Part shown: positions 13,186 to 25,500 of the stretch, piece after piece
Numbering within the stretch: the first letter of the stretch is position 1
How the letters are laid out: every line of letters begins with the position of its first letter
Assembly: GCA_032358165.1 (NCBI GenBank)
Contig: JAALGY010000041.1
Span: forward strand, 3,038,001-3,102,000
From: Diplosphaera chodatii
Taxonomy: Eukaryota; Chlorophyta; Trebouxiophyceae; Prasiolales; Stichococcaceae
Length of the DNA: 64,000 bases
Direction: 5' to 3'
Program-made: the position numbers and the translations under genes
Notes under the pieces: generated by a model
Told to the model about the DNA's origin: nothing
What the model saw: the letters and a program-made list of their open reading frames with translations, nothing else
Databases searched by the model: none

Positions 13186-13544
13186 GTGCAGGACTAAGCA
13201 ACCGGTAGCCAGCTGGCGCAGCTCTAGAAGATGGTCTCTTTGAAGTGGGATGGTGGGGGGACTGGCGTTCTAATTTTCGGCTGGCCATTGTGGCGGCCTC
13301 ATCACGTCATTCATGGGGCAGCCAGAACGATTCTTCTGTGACTGCTCAATCAGCGCTCCATGTACCATTGGTTCGGTTTTGCGATGCTGTTGCTAAATGT
13401 TGACCGTTTGCACAACCAAGCACTGTCTACATGAGGTCGCTGCACGTAGCGAGGTCGCTGTGAGCAGTATTCGTCCCTGATCAGTACACGATGCCAGTCA
13501 GCATTCACGCAGTGCACTATCAGGGTTGTGTTCTTCCACGCCCC
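13186..13544. other. Intergenic between two convergent SDR genes
   Basis: No coding signal on either strand. It must contain both 3' UTRs. I did not find a clear TGTAA for either gene. Confidence 0.5.
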
Positions 13545-15195
13545 TCAGCGGGCAGTCCAGCCGCCGTCCATGGACAAGCAGGCGCCCGTGATCTGACGCG
13601 CCGCGTCGCTGCACAGGAACACGGCAAACTGGCCCACGTCGTCTGTCGATACGAACTCCTTGCTGGGCTGGTCGGCCAGCAGCACCTTCTCCACCACCTC
13701 CTCCTGCATTGTGGTGTTTATGATATGAGGCCTGTCTGTTATTCAGCCATCTGGATCAGACGGTCCCACGTCAACAGTTGGACATGCATTGAACGTTGCC
13801 ATTGCATCCACCCCATGGGCGAGATGCACCAGCATTGCATCACCTTGGTGATGCCCCGGATGCGGGCGGTGTCCTCCAGCTGGTTTTGCACGAGAGCTGT
13901 GAACATGTAGCCGGGGCAGATGGCGTTGCAGGTGACATTGGTGCCCTTCGCAGTCTCCAGTGCGACTGTCTTTGTGAACCCAGCAATCCCTGCGGCACAG
14001 ATATCATGCCTGCTGCATTGCCCTTGCAGCTCTCGGGCTGGCTGATACGCACATCAAACACATGACATGCATTCAAGTCAGACAATACCACACCAATGTT
14101 AGCAGCAGCAGGACACACCGTGCTTTGCAGCGTTGTAGGCACTCTTGTACGGTGATGCAACCAGTGAGTGCATCGAACCTGCGGGGCACAAGCTATGTGT
14201 ACGATTTGGGTTTTAAGGCAGGATGAGCCTGTCCGCAGATGTGATTAGATGGGCGGTCATTAGAGCCGAGGCTGTCGAGACCTGTGTTGATGATGCGACC
14301 CCATTTCTTCTCGAGCATGTGGGGCAAAGCTGCCTTGGTGGTGTGGAAGGCACTCGACAGGCACACGCTGATGATGTCATCCCTGCAACAGAGTATTGAT
14401 TGCTAAGAGATTTGTGGATTTCGATGTGCATTTGGATGAGCATCACACTGGTGCTGTCACAGTAACAGCTGCTGCTCCGCTATCCCGGCCAACAACTGCG
14501 GCCAGCAGGAGCACCCACCACTTGTCTTCTGGGAACTCGTGCACTGGCGACACGTATTGGATGCCAGCGTTGTTGACCAGGATGTCCACGCCCTTCAGCT
14601 CCTCGTGCATGTGGCCCATCATGTCCCTGGTCATCAGTGATACGGCACTCACACGTCACATACCGATGCACGGTGCTGATCAGCTCTTTGACAGTGCATC
14701 ATGCATCGACGTGCATCACCGCCTGTCCTGCAGATTGTTGTTTGAAGATATGGCTGCACCTGATGGCTGCCGGCTTGCGCAGGTCTGCAGTGCTGTGTAC
14801 CACCTGCACACACAGTGGACGGCCTGTAGCATCACGATCAACCCTGTTCCATCTGTGAGGCCATATTGACATGTGATACGAACAATCAGGGTCGAGGAAT
14901 CCATGGTTACTGAAGGCTGACCTTCACGCCGAACTCGTCGCCGATTGCCTGCGCTGCGTGCTGCAGCTCCTCAGGCGCCCCAATACCGTGCATGCCCACG
15001 TTTGCGCCTGCGGCTGCCATTGCTCGGAGTATGCCGTAACCCAGACCCTGCGGCGACACTGACCCTGCAGCAGGACATGATCGCATGCTCCAGAATAGTC
15101 TGCAGTGCGGTGCATGGACACACGACGTGCTTCCAGCCGGCATTGGCCGCACCTGTGATCAGTGCCGACTTGCCCGCAAGCGTCTTCGCGGCCAT
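13545..15195 (-). CDS. D-3-hydroxybutyrate dehydrogenase (SDR family)
   Basis: An SDR of the 3-hydroxybutyrate dehydrogenase type (acetoacetate to and from D-3-hydroxybutyrate, NAD). Minus-strand exons join in frame: MAAKTLAGKSALITG (from 15195), SPQGLGYGILRAMAAAGANV, GVKVSLHTADLRKPAAI, MHEELKGVDILVNNAGIQYV (about 14620), HEFPEDKWDDIISVCLSSAF, GSMHSLVASPYKSAYNAAKH (catalytic Ser, Tyr and Lys), KTVALETAKGTNVTCNAICP (about 13960), QPSKEFVSTDDVGQFAVFL and TGACLSMDGGWTAR plus stop. The LVASPYKSAY, PSKEFV and DGGWTA signatures are specific to this subfamily. The glycine-rich loop is slightly longer than usual at a splice junction, so that junction is tentative. A further in-frame Met exists at 15246. 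Confidence 0.9.
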
Positions 15196-15908
15196 GCCTG
15201 CGGCTGGAAGTGTGGGTGTGGCTGCGTCTGAGATGCGTGATGTCAATACTGAGGTCTACAGGCTGCCGGCAATGCAGAGTCAGCGCGCTGAACACAGTTA
15301 CGTGCAGCACACGATGCTAGTGCTGCTGCTCCCGCGCTTCACTCGCTCAAACCAGACGCAAGAATGCGTCCTGAATTTTATGTGTCGCAGATAGAGCGAT
15401 GCTTGTTCTAGATGGCCTTGCGGAGGTGCCAATCAAATGCACAATGACGCCACCAAGCTTCAGCCACAGCTGCACTGCGCACATCGGGGTCCGACAAAGA
15501 TGTGAGCTCACAACACGTTGCAAAACCTGTACAAAGCTGATATGCAGAGCGCAACGACGATATGACAATGCTGCGCTGGTGAGTCATGCCCGTACAGATG
15601 TCAACGGTACCGCAAACGTTCAGGGCAGGCATTGGACAAGCCGCAGGATACCAGCCTGACCAGCCATCAGAGCCACAGCCTTGGCCTCCCTGCGTTTCGC
15701 ATCACCGCAAATAATCAGGGGCCCCCGTGCACTGCACCAATCTACGTTTTGTGAGCGCATGGCGATGGTAGTGCAGAATGCCGGCATGATGATGCAAAGC
15801 AGCAGGTAAGACAAAGCGCATAAGAGGCGCACGTGGCACCTGCTGTTCCTGCAGCGGCAGTATGATACACTCCGCAACGACTTGCTGTGACCTCTGTGAG
15901 ACGCGGAC
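15196..15908. other. Intergenic, 5' side of hydroxybutyrate dehydrogenase and 3' side of MED17
   Basis: Two minus-strand genes in tandem flank 713 bases without a supported exon. Short open frames on both strands show no motif or family resemblance. Confidence 0.45.
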
Positions 15909-18148
15909 TCAGGTCTCAGCAGCGCTGCACATGGTGCGCAGTGCCTCCAGCAGCTGTTGCCTGCTGATTACACCAGCTGCCTCCGCTGCCCAGTGCTGCC
16001 CCTGCCCCTGCTCGGCAGCCTGGTCATAGTGCTCCAGCCCCAGCTGACCGTCTGTCAAGTGCACGAGCACGCGCATGCCTGCCACCGACAGCTGCCATGC
16101 CGCTGATGACGACCCCAAGGCTGGCAGCTGCTGCACTGATGTTGCTGGGTGCTGTGCTGTCAGTTGGCTCAAGTCTGTCTCAATGCCTGACCTGCACAGC
16201 CATTCATAAACATGATGAAGATCTGCCGGACGCCAGAAAACCAATACGCGAGCAGACACTACATTGCATCGTCAGAACCGCAGAATGTCAGGAATCTAAC
16301 CTTACAGCCTGGTGTCGCATAATTGAGCGGATATGCCGCAGAATATTGTGCTGGGCAGGCACACTGATGCCAATTCTGCTGAGCAAGGGTTGTCGCTGCT
16401 TTGCGGCCTGATTTTCTGCAAACATACTCAAGACGGCAGCCCGCAGCGCTTGCTGCTGAGGAGAGTGGCTCTTCTGGATCTGCGTATCAGCACAGTATGC
16501 ACGTACATACTGGCAACCAAGCACCTAGCTACAAAAGGCAGGCATCAGCATGCAGCAATCAACATAAGACATCAAGGTTTCTGTGACTAGTCACTAGTGC
16601 ACGGTAGAAGATGCTTCCCTGGGCGCCCACCTGTTCAACCAGCTGCTGCGCCTCTGACTGCGGTACATCCAGCTGACTGGCTTCTGTGAGGACGACCCGG
16701 CAGATGGCCTGCCACACAAGGCGGTCCTGGCGCCTGCAAAGCCACAATGCGCTAGTCCATGCTATGTGGTCCCTTCAGCACCGTGCGAGACCATCAGCAG
16801 CACTGCTTTAGCCTTGCATCCATCAGATGGTGGCACTATGCCATATGGAACGACTTCTCTATGCTGCCTACCTGATAAGAAGCTTTTTGACAGCCATCAC
16901 GCCTGACACCAAGCCAGACGATCTGCCCGCTGCAATGTCGTGCTCGTCTGCGACTGCGCAGATGGCGCCATCACTCCCCTGCTGATGCACAGGCGGAGTT
17001 GTTCGTCCTAACCGGCACGGCAAGACTCGTGAAAACTGCTGCACCTCCAGGCATATTCACCTGCAGTAGGTCGACCAGCGATTCTGGGGGCGGCGCACTC
17101 TCTGGCGGCAGCAGCGACAGATCCACTGCGAAACCCTTCGTCAATGTGCCAGATCCCTGCATATGCAGGTCTGCTGTCTACACGGTGTGCCTGCATGGAT
17201 GCCAGCGCCACAACTGCAACCTGAACGCCGCCGGCCAATGTCTGTGTGCGTGATGCAACCTGCAAGAGGGAGTTCTTGGACAGTAATTTTTGCTTGCTCA
17301 CCTGAATGTTCCAGTCGTTCTGTAGCACTGCCAGGTCAGCGTGAAACCGCCGGTTGCGGCTCAAGCGTGCCTGCAGATGCGCCACGCCCTGCCGCAGATG
17401 CTCTGAAGATGCCTGAGGGATCATTCAGCACACTTGTATACGAGGAGTAATCTGCTGTGGAGTGGATGGCAACAAGCCTAGGCTGGCAAGATCGGCAGCC
17501 ACTCTGATCCTCATTAAGCCACTGCACCGTGCCGCCAGCTTCTCACCTTCAGCTGCTGGATCTTTGACTGCGCCCGCAGGGCATGCTCTGCTGCGAGATC
17601 GCTGACTGTCGTGCGCGGCTTCTGCACATTGGTGGTCGCCACGACCTCCTGTGCCATTGAAAGCATATCATGGGCACTTGCAACCTTGAGCGTGATCTTT
17701 TCCGTGTGATGTTTACATTACATATGCGTGGTCTGTATGATATGCCAAGGCAGAGCTGCTGCACCTGTTGCCGCACAAGCGACACAAGGTCCAGGATGAC
17801 ATCCACCTCGCCCTGCATTCAACACTGCACATGGTCATTTGTAAAGGAGACACAGGCTTCACGCGCGCGCCTAAGCACCGCGACGCACGGCAGGCTGAGC
17901 TTCGAGAGTGCCCACAGCACCTTGGCAGTCTGGATGGCTTCAAGCGCACGCCATGGCAAGATCGGTTTGTCAGCCGGCCCTTGTTCCTCTGCTTCCTCTG
18001 CTGTTGGTTCCTTGTCTGTCACATTGGCCTTGGCCATGAAGGCCCATCGAGTGTCAGGTGCCGCTGTCTCGCCCCCATCGGGCTCGAAAGCCTGGACTCG
18101 CTGTGCTCTTTTGAGCGACATGACGGCTGGATCAGCCAGCGACAGCAT
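15909..18148 (-). CDS. MED17: Mediator complex subunit 17
   Basis: A subunit of the Mediator head module, which links transcription factors to RNA polymerase II. Exons read on the minus strand in MED17 order: ATG at 18148 (MLSLADPAVMSLKRAQRVQA), ILPWRALEAIQTAKVLWALS, GEVDVILDLVSLVRQQ (about 17810), VATTNVQKPRTTVSDLAAEH (about 17640), HLQARLSRNRRFHADLAVLQ then NDWNIQ (about 17340), GFAVDLSLLPPE (about 17130), VNMPGGAAVFTSLAVP (about 17060), AICRVVLTEASQLDV (about 16700), QGSIFYRALV (about 16620), and a last exon from about 16250 ending MCSAAET and stop. The TxxxxKP..SDLA block and the ARF..LxxLQxxW block resemble the plant protein most clearly. The C-terminal third is much less conserved and its exon limits are uncertain. 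Confidence 0.78.
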
Positions 18149-18491
18149 GCCTCTATACGTGAGTCAGATGCTCACGCAATCTTGAGCAGCAAAATCAGAG
18201 CAAAGCATTGCACATGTGGCTGCGTCATAATGAATGCTGCGGGTGCGGCATATGCATCAGCGGTTCTTAGATACAGGTAACACCTGCATATCAATAGTCT
18301 GAATGTACAATAGATCGACACAAGGCATATTGCACGTTACAGAGCGTTAATGTTTACTGATGCCATGTTCGCAGTTTGGCCAAGGTCATGTGCTGAGCCT
18401 GCTGCAGGAAGCAGGAGGCAGAGGACCATCTCCACATTTTCGCGCTGAAACGCTGATGTAGCCAGCAGGTCAGCTCTGCGGCCTACTATCG
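18149..18491. other. Intergenic, MED17 5' side and IPK1 3' side
   Basis: No gene seen. TTACA at 18337-18341 (TGTAA on the minus strand) lies about 150 bases downstream of the IPK1 stop. The rest is the presumed MED17 promoter. Confidence 0.5.
18337..18341 (-). promoter_or_regulatory. Polyadenylation element TGTAA (minus strand) behind IPK1
   Basis: TTACA on the plus strand, 151 bases beyond the IPK1 stop. Position fits a green-algal poly(A) signal; chance is possible. Confidence 0.4.
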
Positions 18492-21105
18492 TTAGCTTAG
18501 CAGCTCAGCGAGCCGCTGCTGCTTGGCCTGGTACATAATGGCACAGTCGAGCTCGAAATGCTCATCAATCTTCTCCAGCGGCTTCAGATCCAGATCCGCA
18601 ACTGCAACCTGCCACACATGTCAAGATGTTACAGCTTGTACCTGGTGACCACTACCATTGGTAAGCAATCAGCTTGAGACCCCGGCAGACATAAGGTGCG
18701 TGATGAAGCCGCAGCATGCACAGGAGATTGTGCATTTATCTGGACACCAGGAATGGCGAGACCCGAACCTTATACTCGAATTGCTCTGAGCCAGCTGTGA
18801 GGGTGCCGAGCGCATCAGTGCTGGGCGCTGCGCTGGCGTCCGGCAGCCGCCGCAGCGTGATCATCACACTGCAGTCCTTGGCTGTGGCCGCCATCATGTA
18901 CTCCCGCAGCACGCGGTGCGCTTCCGGCAGCGGCAGCGCTAAGAGTGCCTCTCGCGCTTCCTGAGCAGGATGTAAGCCAGTCGATGCCTGCTTTGCAGAC
19001 TATGTGTCGGCTTTATCGTCCCAGCATGCCATTGCAGAGACGTCCGACTCTCTGACCTGCAGTAACGGTGTGACCCAAGACACGCTTGCATCTCTCACCT
19101 GGCACTCTGCCAGGGCCCTCAGGTGCTCCCCTGCGCTGCACCGGCGCCGCCTGCAGCAGGTGTGGTGCAGGGCCTGCTTCGCCTGGCTGGAGGGCGAGGG
19201 CGGGCTGGTCGGCCGCGGCTCCGGCTGCTGCCCCTGTTGCTGCTGGTCGTACAGCAGCTGCCGAGCCGGCGGCGAGTGCTGGCGTCGATGCTGCTTCCTC
19301 TGCATGGCGCGCTGCTCCACCAGCCGCTGCTGCTGCGGTGACAGCGGCCGCCGTGGTGGTGCTGCTTGCTGCTCTGCCTGCGAAGACTGCTGCTGCTGGT
19401 GTTGATCGCGTCTCTGCAGCAATGCATGGTACAGCGGGTGCACGCCCTCGATGTCGTGCGTGTCAAGCTGCTGCATCCGCAGGACGTTGCCTAGCACCTC
19501 TGCACGCAGGAACCGGCAGTGCATGGAGCTTTAGGTTGCAGATTGCTGAGATCATGCACAGCATCAGGTGCAGCTGCAGCCTGAACCCGACGAGGGGCAT
19601 GAACCATGGGGCAGCATGTTACACGTGAGCTGCCCACCTTCACACTGAAGCACCTGCTGCAGCAAGCTCAACAGCACTGTGGACGCATCACCATCTGACC
19701 AGTTTGCCAGTGCCGCCACAAGCTGCTGCTGTCCCTCCAGTGGCTCCACGCCGCTGCATGTGTGAGAAGTTGCAGTTGTTGGCGGCCGAATATCTGAAAC
19801 CTCACCGACTGGGCAGTAAACTATGCTACAGCTGCAGATATATATCCATGACAGCACAACGTTATGCTCAGCGTTCATGTACACCTGAACGGACATGGCT
19901 GGCCGTCTCGGAAGAGGCGGAAATTGTTTTGCGGCTGCCGGATCAATGCTTGCAGCGCTGCTGCCATGCGTGCCTCATCTCTTGAAAACAGGTCCAGCGG
20001 GTCGTAGCTGCTCAGGCGTGTCACCTTGCCCTGCAGCTGGCCAGGCACCCTGTTGACATCAAGCAAGTGCCGATCTTGTGACTGAAGTCTCGATCTTCGA
20101 GGACTGTGACACCTGACAGTGACAGTAGAGCCAATGGTGATCGTGTCACCACTTGATGCTCAGCTTGCCTCGGCCAGCTTGAGGTTTTGCTGCAGCTGGA
20201 ACTTTGACTTCTGCCGCTTCAGCCGGTTGTCGGGGTGTATTGTGGCGGCCGATGGCAGGCAGCCCCACTTGGGCTTCAGCTCCACACACAGTGTCGGCAG
20301 CCCTGGATCAGCAGGTGCAATCGGCTGGCACAGCTGACATGCTGCAGCGACCACAGCATGGCATAGCATTCCGCATTGACGATGCCTTCCTGCAGCCACC
20401 CTGGCGGCGTGCAGGCCGTACTAGGCCTTTCGGCGTTCACCTGGCCGAGACTGCATGAATGCAGTGTGGTTTGGCATGAGCGTGGCAGAGCATGCTGTGA
20501 CCTCGGCTGCCGGGCTCACCGCAGCCAACAGGGCCCGCGCCAAGTCCGGCGTGACAGCTGCCGGCACCTAAGTGGAGATATTTCAGGTCACAGCCCAGCG
20601 ACGCAACATGGCACATGCAAAGAAAGACACAGAGCTCGTACCTGTTGAGCAACGTACACCTCCCCAAGCATTGGCCCTGCAAGCTGGTCGATGAAAGCGC
20701 AGGCCCGCCGCATGGGATCTGCATACACAGTACACGGCTCACGTGAAGACTGCTTGTTGCACACCAACAGGCCCCAACGCCCCATCAGATGTCTGCAGGG
20801 CAACCGTACCCTGATCAAGGATGTCTGCATGTTCCGCCCACAGGGCTTCTTCGAGTGCCACGGCATGTGGCGGTCGGGGCTTCACACGTGGCTTGCTCAG
20901 ACGAAGTACCTGGCCCAGCTGCGAGGTGGCAGCACATGGATGATCCCCTTGAAGCTTCTGTACGTTCATGCACACAAGCACTTTTCAGCGCCGAGCTCAC
21001 CAGGTCGCCGCGCTTGCCAACATATGCGAATACTGCATTGGCTCTGCCGGCGCCCAGGATTGTCCAGTCCTCTGGACGCGTTGACGTCAAGTCAATCGCG
21101 GTCAT
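18492..21105 (-). CDS. IPK1: Inositol-pentakisphosphate 2-kinase
   Basis: Phosphorylates inositol 1,3,4,5,6-pentakisphosphate at the 2-position to give phytate (IP6). The ATG at 21105 begins [20 protein letters not shown], then [16 protein letters not shown]: the N-terminal Gly-rich nucleotide loop of the family. Later exons give [13 protein letters not shown] (about 20275), the algal form of the EIKPK signature, followed by the conserved basic helix [20 protein letters not shown] (about 20220). [20 protein letters not shown] (from 20013), then [11 protein letters not shown] (about 19935), is nearly identical in plant IPK1. The C-terminal exon reads [19 protein letters not shown] and ends LAELLS plus stop at 18492. 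A Gln/Arg-rich low-complexity insert (19119-19470) lies between conserved blocks. The gene is divergent from psbX, with 454 bases between starts. Confidence 0.9.
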
Positions 21106-21559
21106 ATCAAACTGACCCGTCTGATCCTCTAGCAGGAGATGCCATTGCTCGTGCCATGAGCGTGGTGAGCTCAGAGCTGACGCGGCAGGTCTGCCAGGAT
21201 GACGTGCAGTCGTGCGCTGAAGCTACGAAAGGAGTTGCGCAAGTTCAAGTCATTCATTCCTCATACGTCTGACGCAAGAGAGGATTTCCGGCACCCTTCT
21301 ACATCATACACGATAACACGAAGTTCGTCACAGTGCACATGCATCGATGGCATGTGTGCAGGAGTCCCTTGTCGATCACGATGAGATTCCTCCAAAGACA
21401 AAATCCCCCAGGTACGAATTCTTTCCAACCCGGATCGACTCCACATCTGCGGTCTTATCGCGACCCGCAGCAGCGCACAGTCAACAGCACGCCCACAGCT
21501 CGCCGCATACATCAATCTGTAGCTGCCAGCGGTGCCTGTGCCCCTCAGGTCTGGACGCG
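21106..21559. other. Divergent intergenic region, IPK1 and psbX
   Basis: Both genes start from this 454-base stretch, so it must hold two promoters and leaders. An in-frame Met for psbX exists at 21347, but the start at 21560 gives a normal transit peptide. Confidence 0.5.
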
Positions 21560-21907
21560 ATGGCCGCAGTCACATCCGCTCAGCTGCTGTCGGCCCGCCC
21601 TTCGCTGGCGGTGTCGCACAAGCGCGCCTCGGCGCCTCGTGCCAGCCGTGCACAGACACTGTGCCGCGCAGCCAAGCCGGTGGCCAGCACTGAGGAGAAG
21701 AAGCAGCAGCTGGCGCTCCCAGCAGGCGTGGCAGCGGGCATGGCGGCCATGATGGCACATCCGCTCGCGGCTGAGGCCACCTCCGTCACGCCCAGCCTCC
21801 GGAACCTGCTGGGTTCGGTTGCCGCTGGCGGTGCAGTTCTGGCGGCGATCTTCTTCGCCATCACCACCATCGCATCGTTCGACCCCGTTGCCCGCGGCCG
21901 GAAGTAG
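21560..21907 (+). CDS. psbX: Photosystem II subunit PsbX precursor
   Basis: A 115-residue nuclear-encoded precursor in one exon. Residues 1-40 (MAAVTSAQLLSARPSLAV onward, rich in Ser, Ala and Arg) look like a chloroplast transit peptide. A hydrophobic thylakoid-transfer segment LPAGVAAGMAAMMAHPLAA ends with an A-x-A-like cleavage site before ATSVTPSLRNLLGSVAAGG. The mature part of about 43 residues has one transmembrane helix (VLAAIFFAITTIASF) followed by DPVARGRK, the size and layout of PsbX, a low-mass PSII core subunit near cytochrome b559. A longer in-frame extension to 21347 exists but lacks transit-peptide character. TGTAA follows at 22038. Confidence 0.9.
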   Translation: MAAVTSAQLLSARPSLAVSHKRASAPRASRAQTLCRAAKPVASTEEKKQQLALPAGVAAGMAAMMAHPLAAEATSVTPSLRNLLGSVAAGGAVLAAIFFAITTIASFDPVARGRK

Positions 21908-22565
21908 GCTGACGCGGGGTGCGAGCAGGCGCCTGTCCCTTGCGGGGACGCCTGTTGCAAGCTGCGATGTCTGTTCGGCCATCGGGGTGGGGAACTGTGG
22001 CTGTGTGTGCGTACACATGCGAACATGCAGCCGCATCTGTAAGATGCATCATAAGAGACAACCAACATCTGCATCGGCTGAGGGTCGAATGGTTGGAACA
22101 CCTGTTTGGTTGAGCCGCAGTTGTAATGATGCTTGACAAACGCATCATGTTGATACCACTCTACTCAACCTCAAGTGTAACGGGGTCATCGGTACTGAGG
22201 TCGAAGCAACACAGACCTGCATACAACATCGTCACTGTGCAGCTGCAAGCGCAGCAAGCAGGACAATACGGTACCCTTCTGCACTTCCTATTCTGTATCA
22301 CTTGCACACGGTGTGCCACACCCCGTCCACCTGGCAAGTGCCATCAAGTCGACTTGGTGGCACTCGTTCTTGAGGTTGAGGGGCCAGGGTACCGCTGGAA
22401 CACGGTATGAACACACTTTTCCACCGTGGCACGAGGGTGCCTGCTGCTATTGCCGTGCCAGGCTTTCCTTGCTTGTCAAACCCAAAAGGACATTATACCT
22501 CCTATAAAACACCCTAACATCTAATGCCTCAAGATGTTGGGAAGGTCCTTGGGTCTACGGTTCTG
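21908..22565. other. Intergenic between convergent psbX and HSP90B
   Basis: No gene seen in about 660 bases; it holds both 3' UTRs. It contains TGTAA at 22038-22042 and further TGTAA copies near 22122 and 22171. Confidence 0.5.
22038..22042 (+). promoter_or_regulatory. Polyadenylation element TGTAA behind psbX
   Basis: TGTAA lies 131 bases beyond the psbX stop, in the range usual for green-algal genes. Confidence 0.45.
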
Positions 22566-25500
22566 CTACAGCTCGTCACTGATGCTGTCTGACGCCGACT
22601 CGCCAATGGTGGCATCTGTCGCCTTATCAGTATCTGCCTCAACCTCCAGAGCATCCGGCTCTACAGGCTCTGTTGGGTCCGCTGAACCTGCCTCGGCCGC
22701 AGCCTCAGCCGCTGCAGCGCTGATGTCAGCCGTCATATCGGCTGGCTCGGTCTTCTGCTGTGCTACATCTGCTGCCGGTTCCTCTGTCTCCTCCTGTCGG
22801 TGTCAAATTAGAGCTCTCAGAATTGGACGTACATGCAGCATCATGCAAGCAACCAGTCAACATGTACATGTGTTACCAACGCCAGCCAAGGCTGCAATAC
22901 CTCTGCAGGCTCCTCTGGCACCTCGAACTTGTCGAAGTCTGACTTGATCTTCAGCGCATCCTGTGACATGGAGCAGCATGTTGGCCAAAACATCAGGACT
23001 GCGCTAGGCTGCAGCATGCATTGCTGCAACTTCTGCAAACTGTAAACCTTCTTGACAGGTTTTCAAAAGCCAGGCTGACTCAGCAACAGGAGACAACATG
23101 CAACGAGATGGACACACCTTGACCAGGCTGTAGACGCGCTTGTTGAACGCCTTGTTGTCGTTCAGCTGGAAGCCGCTCTCCAGCAGCGCTGTCTCGTACA
23201 ACAGCTTAGCCAGCAGCTGTGTGCGCTCGCCCTCTGGGCTCTGGCCATGCTGCATTGATGACAGGGATATGCTTGTGGTGATTATGGTCAGCTGCGCAGT
23301 GTCACAGGAGGCTCAAACGCATATGTGAAGCAAATACAACAAGCCATGTTCATGCAAAGCGCCGTTGCCTGAACCTGTGATATCGGGAGGCAGTTGTGGC
23401 ATCTGCAGTTGACAATCGTCAGCTCACCAGCGTTTTAAGCTCCTGGATGAGAGGATGGTGCGGGTTGATCTCCAGCGTCTTCTGCCCCCGCATGAAGGAG
23501 TTCTTCTCTGAGTCGCCCATTGCCTACAACGATGCCAGCACGACACGTTGATCCAGAGGGCTGTGGATAGTCAGTGCCGGGAAGGGTAACGTGCATAAAG
23601 GTATGCCCAAAGCAATCGACGTGCTGACTGTACAGTGGCACGGTGGGCTGCTGACGGCAGGCGCCAGCATGGAAGAGCAGCACGCACCTGCGCTTTCATG
23701 ATGCGCTCCATGTTGGCGGACCAGCCGAACTTGGAGGTCACGACCACGAGCGGCGTGTCGTGCAGCCGCTTGCTGACCTTCACGCCCTGCACCTCGGCGC
23801 CCAGCTGCTCCTTCCACCACTTGGTCAGCTCCTTGTACTCCCCCTGCAGGGCGCACACAGCTACTTGGACATGTCGTGTGCGACACATTGCGGCTTGACT
23901 GCAGTGCACACAGGCAGGCGGCAGCAGAGCAGGAAGGGGGCACACATACCCTGAGCTTCTTCTCGGCGTCCTTTTCGGCCTTGTCCTTGCCGATTTTGAG
24001 GTCCTCCTTGGAGGCGTCAAAGAACTTGTGGCCGTCGTACTCTGCCATGTTGGACATCACGTACCTGCGCACAACCAGCAATTTCAGCGCAGGGTTGTGT
24101 CAGCCATCGAGCAGGCACACCACCTGGACAGGAGCCTTCACACCCACGAGCATGTCGTCAAGATTGAGCGAGGGCCGCACTCGTCCAGAGCGTCGGTGAA
24201 GTAGATGACCTCGTAGTCCTTGCGCTTCAGCTTCTCCAGGAAGGGGCTATTCTCCACCTCATCCCGTGACCGCCCTGCACTTCTCATGGTGCAGCTCAAT
24301 GTTGCACCCTCCGTGATCAGGAGGCCACTGGTGGAACTGTTGTCAGCCGTATGCAGACACGCTGCTGTGCATCGATGGGCCAGGCGCTGCATCAGCACAT
24401 GCTGCATGCCATGTCTGTAGCTGCAGCAACGTGCGTACGCACCAGCGATGTAAAGGATATCCTTCTGGTCCGGCTTCATGCGGGAAATGTAGTCGTCCAG
24501 GCTAGTCAGCTTCTCCGGCGACTTCGATGTTTGCACCTGCAAACGGACAGCATCAGTTGCAGAGTATGAAAGCTAAAACAAATCCCTGAACCGCGCAAGG
24601 TCTCTTGGCACGTGGTACAAGCAGCACTCTGGCAAGGAGCGCACCCGCAGCAGCTTGGCAAGGCGGTTGCGGTTGGCTGTGTCCTCCACGACGCCCATCT
24701 TCAGCGCCTTGCCGAACTCGTTCCACAGCTTCGTGTACGCAGTCTTGTCCGCCTCACGCTTCTTGATCGCCTCCTCGTCTACGGACGACATGGAAGCACA
24801 TTCACCAACGACCTGATGGGCAGCTGCAGCTACCAGCCACAAGTTGTACTGTTGCATGGCTTGGCTGCGGCGACAACATCTGCGCAGGTTGTCATAAGCG
24901 TGTACATACCCTTCTTCTCGCCATCCTCGTCCTTTTCCTCGTCCTCTGCTGCCTTCTGGGCGTCTGCGATCTTGCGGATCATGTCCAGCGCCTTGCGCAC
25001 CTGAAGGCATGGAGCATGCTTGGCTTTAGCTCACCTGCACACAAAGGCAGATGTTCAGGCATGCACCTCTGTCCAAGCGTCTGAATTGGTCAGAGGAAAG
25101 CGCACCAGCTTCTTTTTGATGGTCTTCAGTGAAGAGTGTGCCTGCAGCATCTCACGGCTGACGTTGAGCGGCAGCGTGTCAGAGTCCACCAGACCCACCA
25201 GCCAGCGCAGGTACCTGCACAGCAGCGCATCATGAACGGTTGCTCCGGCTTGATCACCGTAGCGCGCAACACAAATCCTGGGTGGGAGCATTAGCAGTAG
25301 AAAATCAAGCTATCTGCAACCATCCTGACATTTGAGAAGGATGCAGGGAGAGCACGGTGCGCACCGTGGCATCAGGTCCTCGAAGTCATCAGAAATGAAG
25401 ACGCGCCGCACGTACAGTTTGATGTTGTTCTTCTTCTGGTAGTAGTTGTCCATGAAGTCGGGCGGCGCGGTGCCCGGTATGAACAGGACTGCACGGAACT

